From: Paracoccus albus
GTDB lineage: Bacteria > Pseudomonadota > Alphaproteobacteria > Rhodobacterales > Rhodobacteraceae
DNA: 64,000 nt
NCBI RefSeq assembly: GCF_027913035.1
Contig: NZ_CP115778.1
Span: 18,829 to 82,828 of the forward strand
Direction: 5' to 3'
Numbering within the stretch: the first letter of the stretch is position 1; each line of letters begins with the position of its first letter. Both the position numbers and the translations under genes were made by a program. Below are positions 44,891-53,705 of the stretch, piece by piece. The notes beneath the pieces are model-generated. The model did not search any database and was not told where the DNA came from. It was given only the letters and a program-made list of their open reading frames with translations.

Positions 44891-45553
44891 TTATCCGAAC
44901 TGCTGATGCATCAGATCGCGGTGCCGCCCGTCCCGAAATGCTTGGTTGACCAGTTTTCGTGAAAACTTGCCTGCCTGGTAAGGCTCTCGCGCAACAACAC
45001 GTTGCATCGCGGCTTCGACCTCATCGGTCAGCACGTCTCGCACTGTCAGATCCGTCGTGTCCCGCTTGATCAGATCATCCAGCCACTCAGCCATCACGCC
45101 GAAGTCCTGCCACGCACCATACCCATCCGCCTCATCGCGGCGATCAAGATAACCCTGCGGGCCACCGCATTCTTCAGGCGGGCAGGGCCCGGAGCCGCCG
45201 GTACAAAACGGATATGACTTCTTCGGGTCAGTAGTGCAAATGCTCTCGACGCGGATCTCATGCACCCAGCCATCGCCCATGTCGTACGTGTAGGAAAACT
45301 TGTCGTTCTTTCGGAACGAAAATTGCGCCAGCGGCACTCTTGGACTGCCTATCATCAATTCAAAGGAGCCGTACTGCACCGCATAGATATCGAAGGCGTA
45401 CAGATGAATGCTCTCCCATCCCATGGCCACCTGCAAAACCCCATGCAGCTCGTGCAACGTCATGATTGCTGGAACCATCACGCGGCGCCAGATCATCGGA
45501 CTGATCCCCAAAAGCCGAGTCTTCAGCTGAATAACGTCACCGAGCGCATCCAT
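44891..45553 (-). CDS. pRiA4b ORF-3 family passenger protein
   Basis: 220 residues with SPMIWRRVMVPAIMTLHELH, FSYTYDMGDGWVHEI and the GSGPCPPEECGGPQGY patch of the family, then a longer C-terminus than the copy at 427-1029. It lies within the terminal repeats of the ISKra4-like element, upstream of the resolvase, so it is a passenger of that element. The function of these proteins is not known; the recurring link with mobile elements suggests a role in transposition or host interaction. Confidence 0.88.
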   Translation of the reverse strand: MDALGDVIQLKTRLLGISPMIWRRVMVPAIMTLHELHGVLQVAMGWESIHLYAFDIYAVQYGSFELMIGSPRVPLAQFSFRKNDKFSYTYDMGDGWVHEIRVESICTTDPKKSYPFCTGGSGPCPPEECGGPQGYLDRRDEADGYGAWQDFGVMAEWLDDLIKRDTTDLTVRDVLTDEVEAAMQRVVAREPYQAGKFSRKLVNQAFRDGRHRDLMHQQFG

Positions 45554-45726
45554 GCACTGATCGTGCCATCAATGGCCACCAACGGCAATTGCCCCACACT
45601 TTACGGTGCTCCCGTCCGGAACATTGAGGGGCATGGCATATCCTTTTGGCTTCATATGGAAAGGCCGCGCATCCGGCTCTTCCGGACAACAAGCCTCGCC
45701 ACATCGTACGCAAGCTTACGGGATAG

Positions 45727-46785
45727 TCAAATGCTGGCTGACGTCCGGTGTGCCAGCAAACCGTCCTGCTGGACCGGATCAAGCTCTCCCCGCCGCACCA
45801 GCCGGTTCACATGCGCCAAGGTCTCGGTGAAGGCAAAACTCATTTGGTGCGCATCCAGCTTTCGCGGGAACAGAACCGGCACGAGGTCGGCAACTGTCTG
45901 CGGTGCGACGGTGCAAGCCCTTCGAATCAAGTCGCATCGCTGTTCGTGATGTTCTTCCAGTTCTGCAGCCCGGGTATGAAGACCGTGGAACGGGCGTCGA
46001 TGACCGGGAAGCACCAGAACCTCAGCGGGAATATCTTGCCGGAGCTGACGCAGGCTGCGCAGAAAATGTCCGAGAGGATCGCCATTCGGGTCCGTGGCCG
46101 AGACGCTGACATTGGGTGAAATCCGCTCTAGCACCTGATCAGCACAAAAGAGCAGACTCTCCTCGTGACAATATAGCATGATCTGCTCAGCCGCGTGCCC
46201 CTCACCGGTGACAACCCGGAACTCCCGATGGCCAATGTTAAGCACGTCCGCCCGAACAAGCCGATGGTAGGACCTGGGGAGCGGATAAACCAATTGCAAG
46301 TATTCGTTGCCCCGGATGGCTACGATCCCGGCACCTTCAGCCGTCATTCCATGACTTACGTAGAAGTCAAAGAACTGGCGCGACCCGGTTTCATTCGGGG
46401 CGAGTGAAATCAGACGGCTTTCCGAGTAAGAGGACAGGCTGGTCAGCAGCGGCGCGTCGAATCTTTCGCACAGCCACCCGGCCAATCCGATGTGGTCGGG
46501 ATGCACATGGGTCGCAATGACTCGTGTGATCGGTTCGCCGCGAAGTACATCGCGCAGGACGGCTTGCCAGGTCGCGATCGCCGGTTTCGTGTTGATCCCG
46601 GTGTCGATTACCGCCCAGCCCTCTCCGTCACGAATGAAGTAGACGTTGACGTGGTCCAAAGCGAAGGGCAGTGGAAACCGGACCCAGATGATTCCCTCGG
46701 CAATTTCGACCGGGTCTCCGAACTCTGGAACGTCTTGGAAAGGAAAAGTCAGGGGTTCGCGGGCCTGCGAGGCATCATTTGTCAT
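45727..46785 (-). CDS. MBL-fold metallo-hydrolase
   Basis: 352 residues from the ATG at 46785 (nine residues longer if 46812). The metallo-beta-lactamase motifs are visible: IATHVHPDHIG, a GEGHAAEQIMLY histidine, FCADQVL and a VLPGHRRPFHGL terminal histidine. The family includes thioester and glyoxalase-II-like hydrolases; proteins of this type often accompany acyl-CoA catabolic genes. It may once have belonged with the beta-oxidation operon, now separated from it by the insertion sequences, but that is inference. Confidence 0.85.
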   Translation of the reverse strand: MTNDASQAREPLTFPFQDVPEFGDPVEIAEGIIWVRFPLPFALDHVNVYFIRDGEGWAVIDTGINTKPAIATWQAVLRDVLRGEPITRVIATHVHPDHIGLAGWLCERFDAPLLTSLSSYSESRLISLAPNETGSRQFFDFYVSHGMTAEGAGIVAIRGNEYLQLVYPLPRSYHRLVRADVLNIGHREFRVVTGEGHAAEQIMLYCHEESLLFCADQVLERISPNVSVSATDPNGDPLGHFLRSLRQLRQDIPAEVLVLPGHRRPFHGLHTRAAELEEHHEQRCDLIRRACTVAPQTVADLVPVLFPRKLDAHQMSFAFTETLAHVNRLVRRGELDPVQQDGLLAHRTSASI

Positions 46786-47100
46786 TGCACGTCCTGTCAA
46801 GCGTTCGTTCAAGACCTAATGCGCCCATCAAAAGCTGTAAACTACCAGTCCTTTTGATCGGGACATCAATTTAGCTATGGCGATGAACTGCCTTCCCCGC
46901 CGAACAGCTGCTATCGCGGTGGGACTGGTGGACAAGAGCAGCTTGCGTTGAAACTTAAGCAGTTATGCATGTATCTGGGCAAGACCCTTTGTAATCTGAG
47001 AAGGTTGTAGGGGAGAGGTGCGATCATCTTTCGCAAACGCCTCCAGCGGTACCGCCTGCTGATCTTTGTCGATGGGCTACCACCCAATCTGAATTCGTGC
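46786..47100. other. No convincing gene
   Basis: About 300 bases between the MBL gene and the IS110 remnant. It includes the likely promoter of the MBL gene near 46850-46880. No protein frame is recognisable. Confidence 0.5.
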
Positions 47101-47262
47101 CGCTATGTTCGACCGTGTATGAAGGTCCATAAGAACGACGACAGAGACGCGGAGGCAGTCGCTCAACCGGCAACCCGTCCGACGATGTCATTCGTTGCGA
47201 TCAAGTCGGAAGGACAGCTCGATCATCAGGCCCTGCACCGTGCTCGAGAGAACGTCTTACAA
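47101..47262 (+). pseudogene. IS110-family transposase remnant
   Basis: One frame reads KVHKNDDRDAEAVAQPATRP, then MSFVAIKSEGQLDHQALHRA, a well-known internal segment of IS110 transposases including one of the acidic catalytic positions. Both ends of the gene are missing and the frame then runs into antisense scpB sequence. Confidence 0.8.
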
Positions 47263-47272
47263 TATCGGCTTC

Positions 47273-47908
47273 TCACCAGCCAATGCCTACTTGTCGCGGC
47301 TCCCCTACAACTCCCGCATCCTCAAGATCTTCCCAACTGGGGAGGTCGCGCAGGCTTTCCAGCCCGAAGGCGGTCAGGAAGCCCTCGGTTGTCACAAACG
47401 TATAGGGCACGCCGCGGCGGGGGGCTGCGGGGGCCGGTGGCGATCAGGCCTTGGTCTTACAAACGGCCGATAAGGTCGCGGCTTATCTCATCTCTTTGCC
47501 GAAAATATCCTTGAGACCGTCGCGGGTGATCGGCTGGTGATAGGCGATTGCGGCCAGAACGGTGGTGTCGAATGCGTTCAGGTCAAGCGCCTGTCCGCCG
47601 ACCTCTGCCGCAGCCCTGATCACGGCGGCATAGGGGGGCCGTGTGCGCAGCAGCCAGCCTTCGGCGGTTTTGGCGATCTCGTAGGGGCGGTCGGTCAGGT
47701 CGGCGGCCAGATCGGCGATCAGCAGATCGACGGCGGCCCCCTGCCCTACGACGCGGGCCAGAACCTCGCGCGGGACGGGGGTTGCGCTGGCGAAGAGCAC
47801 CGCCTCGATCCGGCGCATCCATGCCCGCCAGCGGTATGCCGCGGGCAGATCCTCCAGCGCGCGGTCGAGAGCGGTATCGGGAGCGGCGGGCTTGACCATG
47901 CTACACAC
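47273..47908 (-). pseudogene. scpB: Broken scpB-like gene
   Basis: The first 141 codons encode the ScpB winged-helix part (MRRIEAVLFASATPVPREVL, TVLAAIAYHQPITRDGLKDI). A five-base tandem duplication (GAGATGAGAT on the minus strand, 47485-47494) shifts the frame to an early stop at 47483. In the shifted frame the family sequence resumes (SRDLIGRL, GVPYTFVTTEGFLTAFGLES), but a TAA at 47457-47459 interrupts it. ScpB bridges SMC-kleisin condensin; the plasmid-borne copy starts eight bases inside the DUF1403 end. Two disabling changes mean it is no longer functional. Confidence 0.85.
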
Positions 47909-48788
47909 CGTAAAGACGGAATGTGGCGCGGCCCGTGAGTTCGCGCAATGCGCCCAGAGCCACGAGCCTGTCGCAAAGCCGCCTTGCGGCGCGATCCGAC
48001 ATCAGGCCCGTCAGCGCCAGCGAAGGGGACAGCGCATCATGGGACAAAAACAGCGCAATCGCGGCATCGGCACCCTTGGCGCGCAGTTTCGGGGATAGTG
48101 CCTGCAAGCACCCTGCCCTACGCGCGAGGTCCAGCGCCATGATGGCCGCGTCCTGCGCCTTCGCGGTGACCGCCTTGTGACAGGCCAGACGCAGATCATC
48201 GCCCGTGAGACGCAAGGCGCGCACGGGCAGACCGGCGGCGAGAAGCGGCACCGGATGATCCCATCCCATCGCCTGCGCCAGAACCGCATCGGCCATAATC
48301 AGGGCTTCGGCCTCGGCGCGCGGGGCGCCTTTCAGGATAGCCTCGAGCACGCGGGCGGCTTGGGCGACGGGCGTGCCCTGCCCCGGTTTGAGCCAGAAAG
48401 CTGCATGCGGGGCCAAATGATCGGGCAGGACACTGGCCAGATGTTTGGCGCTGGCCTTGCGCGTCACCGCGCGGCGCCATTGCAGATAGAGCGCCCCTGC
48501 CGGTCCGGGATGATCGCCCGCGCGCAACAAATGGACCGCATCGCGCAGATCCGCTGCCGTTTCCATCCGCCCTGCAAAGCCTGCACAGGCAGTGGCCGCA
48601 CCAAGGGCCAGACGTTCACGCAACAAGCTGTGGGGGGGCGCGGGATTGGTGACCACAGCATGCAGTTCCGCAAGTGCTGCACCTGATAAAAAAGCCACAT
48701 CTTCAAGGCTTTCACCCGATACGGACATGACCCGCCGCGGAATGCTGGGTATTGTCGGCCTAACATCTTGCGCATAGGAATCGGTCAC
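47901..48788 (-). CDS. DUF1403 family protein
   Basis: 295 residues, alanine-rich and helical, with the family pattern GAALAELHAVVTNPAPPHSLLRERLAL (abbreviated), LRAGDHPGPAGALYLQWRRA and the C-terminal LTGLMSDRAARRLCDRLVALGALRELTGRATFRLYGV winged-helix-like end. DUF1403 genes are found next to scpB on Rhodobacterales plasmids, exactly as here (eight-base overlap with the broken scpB). Function unknown; a kleisin-like role with ScpB in plasmid maintenance is an inference from this pairing. Confidence 0.85.
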   Translation of the reverse strand: MTDSYAQDVRPTIPSIPRRVMSVSGESLEDVAFLSGAALAELHAVVTNPAPPHSLLRERLALGAATACAGFAGRMETAADLRDAVHLLRAGDHPGPAGALYLQWRRAVTRKASAKHLASVLPDHLAPHAAFWLKPGQGTPVAQAARVLEAILKGAPRAEAEALIMADAVLAQAMGWDHPVPLLAAGLPVRALRLTGDDLRLACHKAVTAKAQDAAIMALDLARRAGCLQALSPKLRAKGADAAIALFLSHDALSPSLALTGLMSDRAARRLCDRLVALGALRELTGRATFRLYGV

Positions 48789-48794
48789 GTTCGT

Positions 48795-48870
48795 GCATGA
48801 AACTTATTGGCTGGCGGCGCTTTATTCCACAAAATAGATAAAAAAGCGCCGCACTGCGAAAGGTTCATGC
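48795..48870. promoter_or_regulatory. Nested dyad between DUF1403 and the integrase
   Basis: GCGGCGCTTT (48814-48823) and AAAGCGCCGC (48843-48852) flank a 19-base AT-rich centre; outside them GCATGAA (48795-48801) and TTCATGC (48864-48870) form a second pair with nearly the same centre. It may be a recombinase recognition site or a shared operator for the two divergent genes. Confidence 0.5.
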
Positions 48871-48908
48871 ATGTCCAATAACCTTGTGTTATCGGACCTA
48901 AAAATGAT

Positions 48909-50060
48909 ATGCCCGAAAACATGGGCAGTCTCACAAATAACAGTACCAAAATCGAGGGCTCCGACGCCCCAGAGGACGAGATTTCGCGTTCACCGTCCGA
49001 TGACGCGCCGAACGATGACGAGCACAACGAGAGAGAACAGGCAGAAAGTGAATCAATCGCCCTGCCTGCTCATGTCGCCGGCTCCGGCACCCTCGACCGG
49101 CTGATCGATACGGCGCGCGGATACGCCGAAGCTTCAACGGCCGAAAACACCAACAAAGCCTACGCCGCCGACTGGAAACACTTCACCCGCTGGTGCCGGC
49201 TGAAAGGAACGGATCCCCTGCCCCCCTCGCCCGAGATGGTGGGGCTTTATATGGCCGACCTTGCCGCATCGACGGGGAAGACCCCTGCTCTGTCGGTCTC
49301 CACCATCGAGCGGCGTCTCTCCGGTCTTGCCTGGAACTACACACAGCGCGGGTTCACGCTGGATCGCAAGGACCGGCACATCGCGACGATCCTGGCCGGG
49401 ATCAAGCGCAAGCACGCCCGCCCGCCGGTCCAGAAGGAAGCGATCCTGCCGGAGGATATCCAGGCGATGGTGGCCACCCTGCCCTACGATCTGCGTGGTC
49501 TCCGGGACCGGGCGATCCTTCTCATTGGATATGCTGGCGGTCTCCGTCGCTCCGAAATCGTCAGTCTCGATGTGCACAAGGATGACACTCCGGACTCCGG
49601 CGGCTGGATCGAGATCATGGAACAGGGTGTTCTGCTAACGCTAAATGCCAAAACCGGGTGGCGCGAGGTCGAGATCGGACGCGGTTCATCCGACCAGACC
49701 TGCCCCGTCCACGCCCTTGAGCAATGGCTACACTTTGCAAAGATCGACTTCGGACCAGTCTTCGTGCGGTGTTCGCGGGATGGGAAACGCGCCCTGGAGA
49801 CGCGCCTTTCCGACAAACACGTCGCCCGGCTGATCAAGGCGACCGTCCTCAAGAGCGGCATCAGGGCCGATCTGCCGGAGGCGAAACGGTTGGCAATGTT
49901 CTCCGGCCATTCCTTGCGCGCCGGGCTCGCATCGTCAGCAGAAGTCGATGAACGCTACGTTCAAAAGCAACTCGGTCATTCTACTGCGGAGATGACCCGA
50001 CGGTACCAGCGCAGGCGCGACAGGTTCCGGGTCAATCTGACCAAGGCAGCGGGGCTGTGA
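48909..50060 (+). CDS. Tyrosine recombinase/integrase
   Basis: 383 residues. After a 60-residue acidic, poorly ordered N-terminus come a SAM-like core-binding domain (about 62-170) and the catalytic domain with Arg213 (GGLRRSEI), Lys248, His334 and Arg337 (GHSLRAGL), His357 (LGHST) and Tyr366 (RRYQRR). All active-site residues are present. It could integrate the element or resolve multimers. The divergent DUF1403 gene and the nested dyad before its start point to a maintenance function, but the target site is not evident. Confidence 0.9.
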   Translation: MPENMGSLTNNSTKIEGSDAPEDEISRSPSDDAPNDDEHNEREQAESESIALPAHVAGSGTLDRLIDTARGYAEASTAENTNKAYAADWKHFTRWCRLKGTDPLPPSPEMVGLYMADLAASTGKTPALSVSTIERRLSGLAWNYTQRGFTLDRKDRHIATILAGIKRKHARPPVQKEAILPEDIQAMVATLPYDLRGLRDRAILLIGYAGGLRRSEIVSLDVHKDDTPDSGGWIEIMEQGVLLTLNAKTGWREVEIGRGSSDQTCPVHALEQWLHFAKIDFGPVFVRCSRDGKRALETRLSDKHVARLIKATVLKSGIRADLPEAKRLAMFSGHSLRAGLASSAEVDERYVQKQLGHSTAEMTRRYQRRRDRFRVNLTKAAGL

Positions 50061-50540
50061 AGTCCTCGGTTCTTGACCTGCTGGTGAAGCGCCAAGGTGA
50101 AATTCGAGTGGTTCAGTTTCAGCTTACTGCTTCAATTGAAATCAGGAACTAAACGCGACATTCGTGAACCTCTTCATCCCCCTCGGTGGTGATGAGAGGG
50201 GCGTCGTAATCATCAATCAAAGTAGAGGTTTGTGGCTTCATATGCGCAAAATACTAATCTTTTGCACATTACCCAAGCGTTTTTGTGGCCGCTGCTTGCG
50301 CCCTTTATATAGTACGCGCGCGCGACTGCCGGCAGAACCTCTCAGTTCGCGCTCTGCCCTAGGAAACCAAGGGATTATGCACCAGCGCCCCGAGAGAACA
50401 CTAGCTTGCATTCGTTTACAAATGGTCGATTGGTGACGTGATCCGCATTTGCAAAAAGCCAGAGAAAGGGAAGCCCGGGTGCCGGGCTTGAAAGGATAGA
50501 GAGAGTCTCTTCCGGGTCCGGCATGACAAGGATCCTGACC
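50061..50540. other. Intergenic region before the ParB-like gene
   Basis: No credible gene. It holds an AT-rich promoter-like stretch around 50215-50320, a GC alternation at 50316-50325 and a leader hairpin AAGCCCGG / CCGGGCTT at 50471-50489, shortly before the ribosome site AAGGA of the next gene. Confidence 0.5.
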
Positions 50541-52706
50541 ATGGCCAAGACGCGTTCGAAACCCACCACCTCAAAGAAGACCGAAGCCGCCGGATCGGCA
50601 ACGCCTGACGGCGCCGCCAACATCCGGATGATCCCGCTCGACCAGCTGGAGCCGAGTCCTCTCAACGTCCGCAAGGTCGCCGCGAGCGCCAGCGATGACG
50701 CCGAACTCCTCGCCAGCATCCGCGAGACCGGCATCAAACAGAACCTGGTGGTGCATGCGCTGTCTGAGACACGTTTTGCTGTCGATGCGGGTGGGCGCCG
50801 CCTCAAAGCGCTAAAGCAACTCGCCGAAGACGGCGCCATCCCTAAGGATCACCCAGTCCCCTGCCTCGTCGAGGATGAGCACAACGCTATCCTCACCTCC
50901 GCCACCGAAAACCTCCAGCGCGCGGCGATGCATCCCGCCGACCAGTTCGAGGCGTTTGACAACTTGATCGGCGAGGGCCGCAGCGAAGACGAGATCGCGC
51001 TGAAGTTCGGCGTATCTGTCGACCTGGTGCGCCGCCGCCTCAAACTCGCCCGTGTCGCGCCCGAGATCATCGAGCAGTTCCGCGCGGGCGACCTGACCCT
51101 CGAATGCGTGATGGCCTTCACGCTGACCGACGATCATGATCGCCAACTGGCTGTCTGGAACGCGGTGAAGGGCGGCTATCACATCCACCCGCAAAGCATC
51201 AAACGCCAGCTCACCGAGACCGCGCATTCGGCGAACTCTGCCCTCGGGCGTTTTGTCGGCATCGAGGCCTATGAGGGGGCGGGCGGCATTCTGCTCCGCG
51301 ACCTCTTCGACGATCGTGCCAGTGCCCATATGGAAAACCCCGACCTTCTGGAGCGCCTAGCCATCGAGAAACTGCAAGCTGAGGCCAAGACTTTTGAGGG
51401 GACATGGAAATGGGTCGAGGTGCATCTCTCGGTGGATTACGGCGCGTTTCGCAGTTTCGGGCGAGTCTATCCGCAGGATATCGACCCCGATCCGGACCTG
51501 TTGGCCGAGGAAGAGCGTCTCATTGCGCGCGAGGAAGAACTGGCGGCGCAGAATGACGGTGAGGACTGGACTGACGCCGAGAGCGAAGAATACTACGCCA
51601 TCGAGCCGCGCCTGCGCGAGATCGAGGCCTTGCAGCGCGAACGGCAACTTTACGCAGACGAAGATCGTGCCATCGCCGGCGTGGTTCTGACCATCGGTCA
51701 TGATGGGGTGTTGCGCGTCGAGAAAGGCCTGGTGCGGCCCGAGGATATTCCTGCTGTGCCCGAGCCCGACGAGACCAGCGCAGATACGGATGACGCCCCT
51801 TCCCCTGCCCGCCCAAAGGTAACACCGCCAACTTCCTCGACACCGGTGCCGACCTCCGACCCGGCGGCGACGTTGCGCAAGGCGGACGGGATTTCGGCGA
51901 GTCTCGCCGACGATCTGCGCGCGACGCGCCAGCACATCCTCAGGGCGCATCTGGCGGCAGATTTCGAGGTGGCGTTCGATGCGATGCTCTACGCGCTCTG
52001 CGAGCAGGCTCTGGGGCGGTCCTACAACAACGAGGCGCTCGACATCTCGATCCGGCCCTTCCAGGCGCAGAACCGCGAGGTGTTGCATGCAGAAACTGTC
52101 GCCCAGAAGATGCTCGAGGCGCTGGAACAAGACCTCGCCACCGACTGGATGACGCTGGAGAAGCCAGAGGACTTCCGGGCGATGTCCGCGCTGCCCATCG
52201 CGGACAAGCAGGCGCTGTTCACCTGGGCGGCGGGTCTGGCGGTCAAACCGCAGCTCTCTTCCGACAATCGCCCCTCCCCAATCATCGAGGAGATCGGCGC
52301 GCGGCTTGACGTCGATGTGGCGGCCTGCTGGCGCCCGACCGCGCAGAATTACTGGGGTCGGGTCAATAAGGGCCATGCAGTGGCCACGGCGCGCAAGCTG
52401 ATCGGCGACAACTATGCCGAAGATCGCAATCGCGAGCGCAAAGGCGATCTCGCCGCGGCCATGGAACGCGCCTTCGCGGAAACGGCGGGCGAAACGGAAG
52501 GGTTCAACGCCGCGACGGTTGCAAAGACGACGCGCTGGCTGCCCGAGGGGATGGAGTTTGCCGGTGCGACGGAGTCCGACGCCAAAATGATTGTTGATGC
52601 GTCCGAGGCCGGGGACGGCGACGTGCCCGCCGCAGACGTTCTGGCCGAGGCGGAGAGCAATGAACCATCGTCCTTGCCCGCCTTCCTCAGCGGGGATGCC
52701 GCCTGA
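50541..52706 (+). CDS. ParB-like DNA-binding protein
   Basis: 721 residues from the ATG at 50541, eight bases after AAGGA (an ATG at 50523 lacks a ribosome site). The N-terminal ParB/Srx nuclease-like domain has IPLDQLEPSPLNVRK, TGIKQNLVVHAL, DAGGRRLKALK and TENLQRAAMHPADQFEAF, followed by a helix-turn-helix (SEDEIALKFGVSVDLVRRRL). The large C-terminal half is specific to mobile-element versions. It may act in partition, DNA metabolism or regulation; no ParA gene is beside it, so classical partition is doubtful. Confidence 0.88.
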   Translation: MAKTRSKPTTSKKTEAAGSATPDGAANIRMIPLDQLEPSPLNVRKVAASASDDAELLASIRETGIKQNLVVHALSETRFAVDAGGRRLKALKQLAEDGAIPKDHPVPCLVEDEHNAILTSATENLQRAAMHPADQFEAFDNLIGEGRSEDEIALKFGVSVDLVRRRLKLARVAPEIIEQFRAGDLTLECVMAFTLTDDHDRQLAVWNAVKGGYHIHPQSIKRQLTETAHSANSALGRFVGIEAYEGAGGILLRDLFDDRASAHMENPDLLERLAIEKLQAEAKTFEGTWKWVEVHLSVDYGAFRSFGRVYPQDIDPDPDLLAEEERLIAREEELAAQNDGEDWTDAESEEYYAIEPRLREIEALQRERQLYADEDRAIAGVVLTIGHDGVLRVEKGLVRPEDIPAVPEPDETSADTDDAPSPARPKVTPPTSSTPVPTSDPAATLRKADGISASLADDLRATRQHILRAHLAADFEVAFDAMLYALCEQALGRSYNNEALDISIRPFQAQNREVLHAETVAQKMLEALEQDLATDWMTLEKPEDFRAMSALPIADKQALFTWAAGLAVKPQLSSDNRPSPIIEEIGARLDVDVAACWRPTAQNYWGRVNKGHAVATARKLIGDNYAEDRNRERKGDLAAAMERAFAETAGETEGFNAATVAKTTRWLPEGMEFAGATESDAKMIVDASEAGDGDVPAADVLAEAESNEPSSLPAFLSGDAA

Positions 52707-52744
52707 CGAAGCAAAAATCGATCTGATTGCCACATAAGCTTTGG

Positions 52745-52775
52745 GCCGTCCTCACATCGAGGGCGGCTCTTTCCG
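52745..52775 (+). terminator. Hairpin after the ParB-like gene
   Basis: GCCGTCCTC and GAGGGCGGC (one G-T pair) with a five-base loop, followed by TCTTTCCGG. First of several similar hairpins between the small genes of this operon. Confidence 0.6.
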
Positions 52776-52832
52776 GCTGACGGGTTGCCTACAGCCGATA
52801 TCGGATCGGCTGGCCCGTCCCGGAGACCCCAC

Positions 52833-53213
52833 ATGACCACCACGCTCGACCTCGATCCCGTTCAGGAAGCCGTACTGATCGCCGCGCAGAACGATGCATT
52901 TCGCCACTCCATCCTAGCCAATCTTCCCGTTGCCGATGCCCCGCAGGGCCAGTTCGTGATGACACGCGGCGTCGCGGCGCTTGGTATCGATGCGCAACTG
53001 GAACTGACCCGCCGTGTCGCCGCCTTCGACGGGTTCAATGCCGACAGTGATCCGCAGGGTTGGCACGAGATGGGCGTCATCGACCTCGATGGTACAACCG
53101 TCTGGTTCAAGGTCGATTTGTACGACGTCGACTACCAATATGGCTCGCCCGAGCCTTCTGACCCTTTGCAAACGCGCCGGGTCCTGACCCTGCTTCTGCC
53201 GTCGGAATACTGA
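52833..53213 (+). CDS. DUF3768 family protein
   Basis: 126 residues from the ATG at 52833. The second half carries the family core GWHEMGVIDLDGTTVWFKVDLYD and ends with a TRRVLTLLLPSEY tail. DUF3768 proteins are small soluble backbone products of alphaproteobacterial conjugative elements with no known activity. The first half is helical. Hairpins bracket the gene. Confidence 0.85.
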   Translation: MTTTLDLDPVQEAVLIAAQNDAFRHSILANLPVADAPQGQFVMTRGVAALGIDAQLELTRRVAAFDGFNADSDPQGWHEMGVIDLDGTTVWFKVDLYDVDYQYGSPEPSDPLQTRRVLTLLLPSEY

Positions 53214-53243
53214 CGACTCCGTTTCACCGACATCGCCCCGGAT

Positions 53244-53270
53244 CGCCCTTGCACAAAGGGCGGTCCTTTC
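53244..53270 (+). terminator. Hairpin between DUF3768 and the next small gene
   Basis: CGCCCTT and AAGGGCG around a five-base loop, followed by GTCCTTTC. Same format as the hairpin at 52745. Confidence 0.5.
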
Positions 53271-53329
53271 GGGCTGGCGGGTTCCAAGGGGCGCGATGAT
53301 CGCGTTCGGCCTGCTGCAGGAGACCAGAG

Positions 53330-53626
53330 ATGGCCAAGACACTCGACTACCAGATCACCCTCTATCCGGCGCATCGTGACGGCGCCTTCGTTGTCACCCA
53401 GTTCCAGATGCTGGGGAGCTACCCCGAAAAGCGCATCCAGGCCGCGGGCATGGATGACCTCATCGACAAGGTGACGCAGTTCGCCATGGAGCATGGCGAA
53501 AGCTGCAGCGCCTCGGTGCGCTGCCTCGCCCCGCGCAAACCGCCTGGGTTCAAGCGCGCGACCGAGAACCTCTATTTCAACCTGGTTGACCGGACGGCTG
53601 AGAAACGCGGCGACGCTGCGGCCTGA
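53330..53626 (+). CDS. Small hypothetical backbone protein
   Basis: 98 residues from the ATG at 53330 after GGAG. It reads as a small alpha/beta protein (LDYQITLYPAHRDGAFVVTQ, AAGMDDLIDKVTQFAMEHG) with a basic C-terminus. No family recognised. It is one of a series of small plus-strand genes between the ParB-like gene and the methyltransferase-helicase. Confidence 0.7.
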   Translation: MAKTLDYQITLYPAHRDGAFVVTQFQMLGSYPEKRIQAAGMDDLIDKVTQFAMEHGESCSASVRCLAPRKPPGFKRATENLYFNLVDRTAEKRGDAAA

Positions 53627-53705
53627 AGCCCGCCCAAGGAAGCCTCCGGGGCGGCCTCGCGCCACGGTCGCCCTCCCCTCCCCTCAATTCCAAAGGAGCA
53701 AAGAC

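Larger units (their letters stand above)
42756..45611 (-). mobile_element. ISKra4-family element with resolvase and pRiA4b passenger
   Basis: Left end GAGTACCGCAAAGAGTGGGG and right end (45588-45611) are inverted repeats matching at 21 of 24 positions over the terminal 24 bases. Inside, all on the minus strand, lie a pRiA4b ORF-3 gene, a serine resolvase and the transposase. No target duplication is apparent at the ends. Confidence 0.75.

Noticed and set aside
47195-47514. Plus-strand frames across the IS110 remnant and scpB remnant
   Set aside because: Only the first part matches IS110; the rest is antisense to scpB sequence.
50164-50436. GTG-start frame of 90 codons before the ParB-like gene
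   Set aside because: No ribosome site, no recognisable fold, and the region looks regulatory.
50541-52706. Classical ParAB partition locus
   Set aside because: No ParA ATPase gene lies beside the ParB-like gene and its long C-terminal half is unlike plasmid ParB.
51357-52733. Minus-strand frame of about 460 codons opposite the ParB-like gene
   Set aside because: Composition typical of a shadow frame; the plus-strand product has clear ParB-family motifs.
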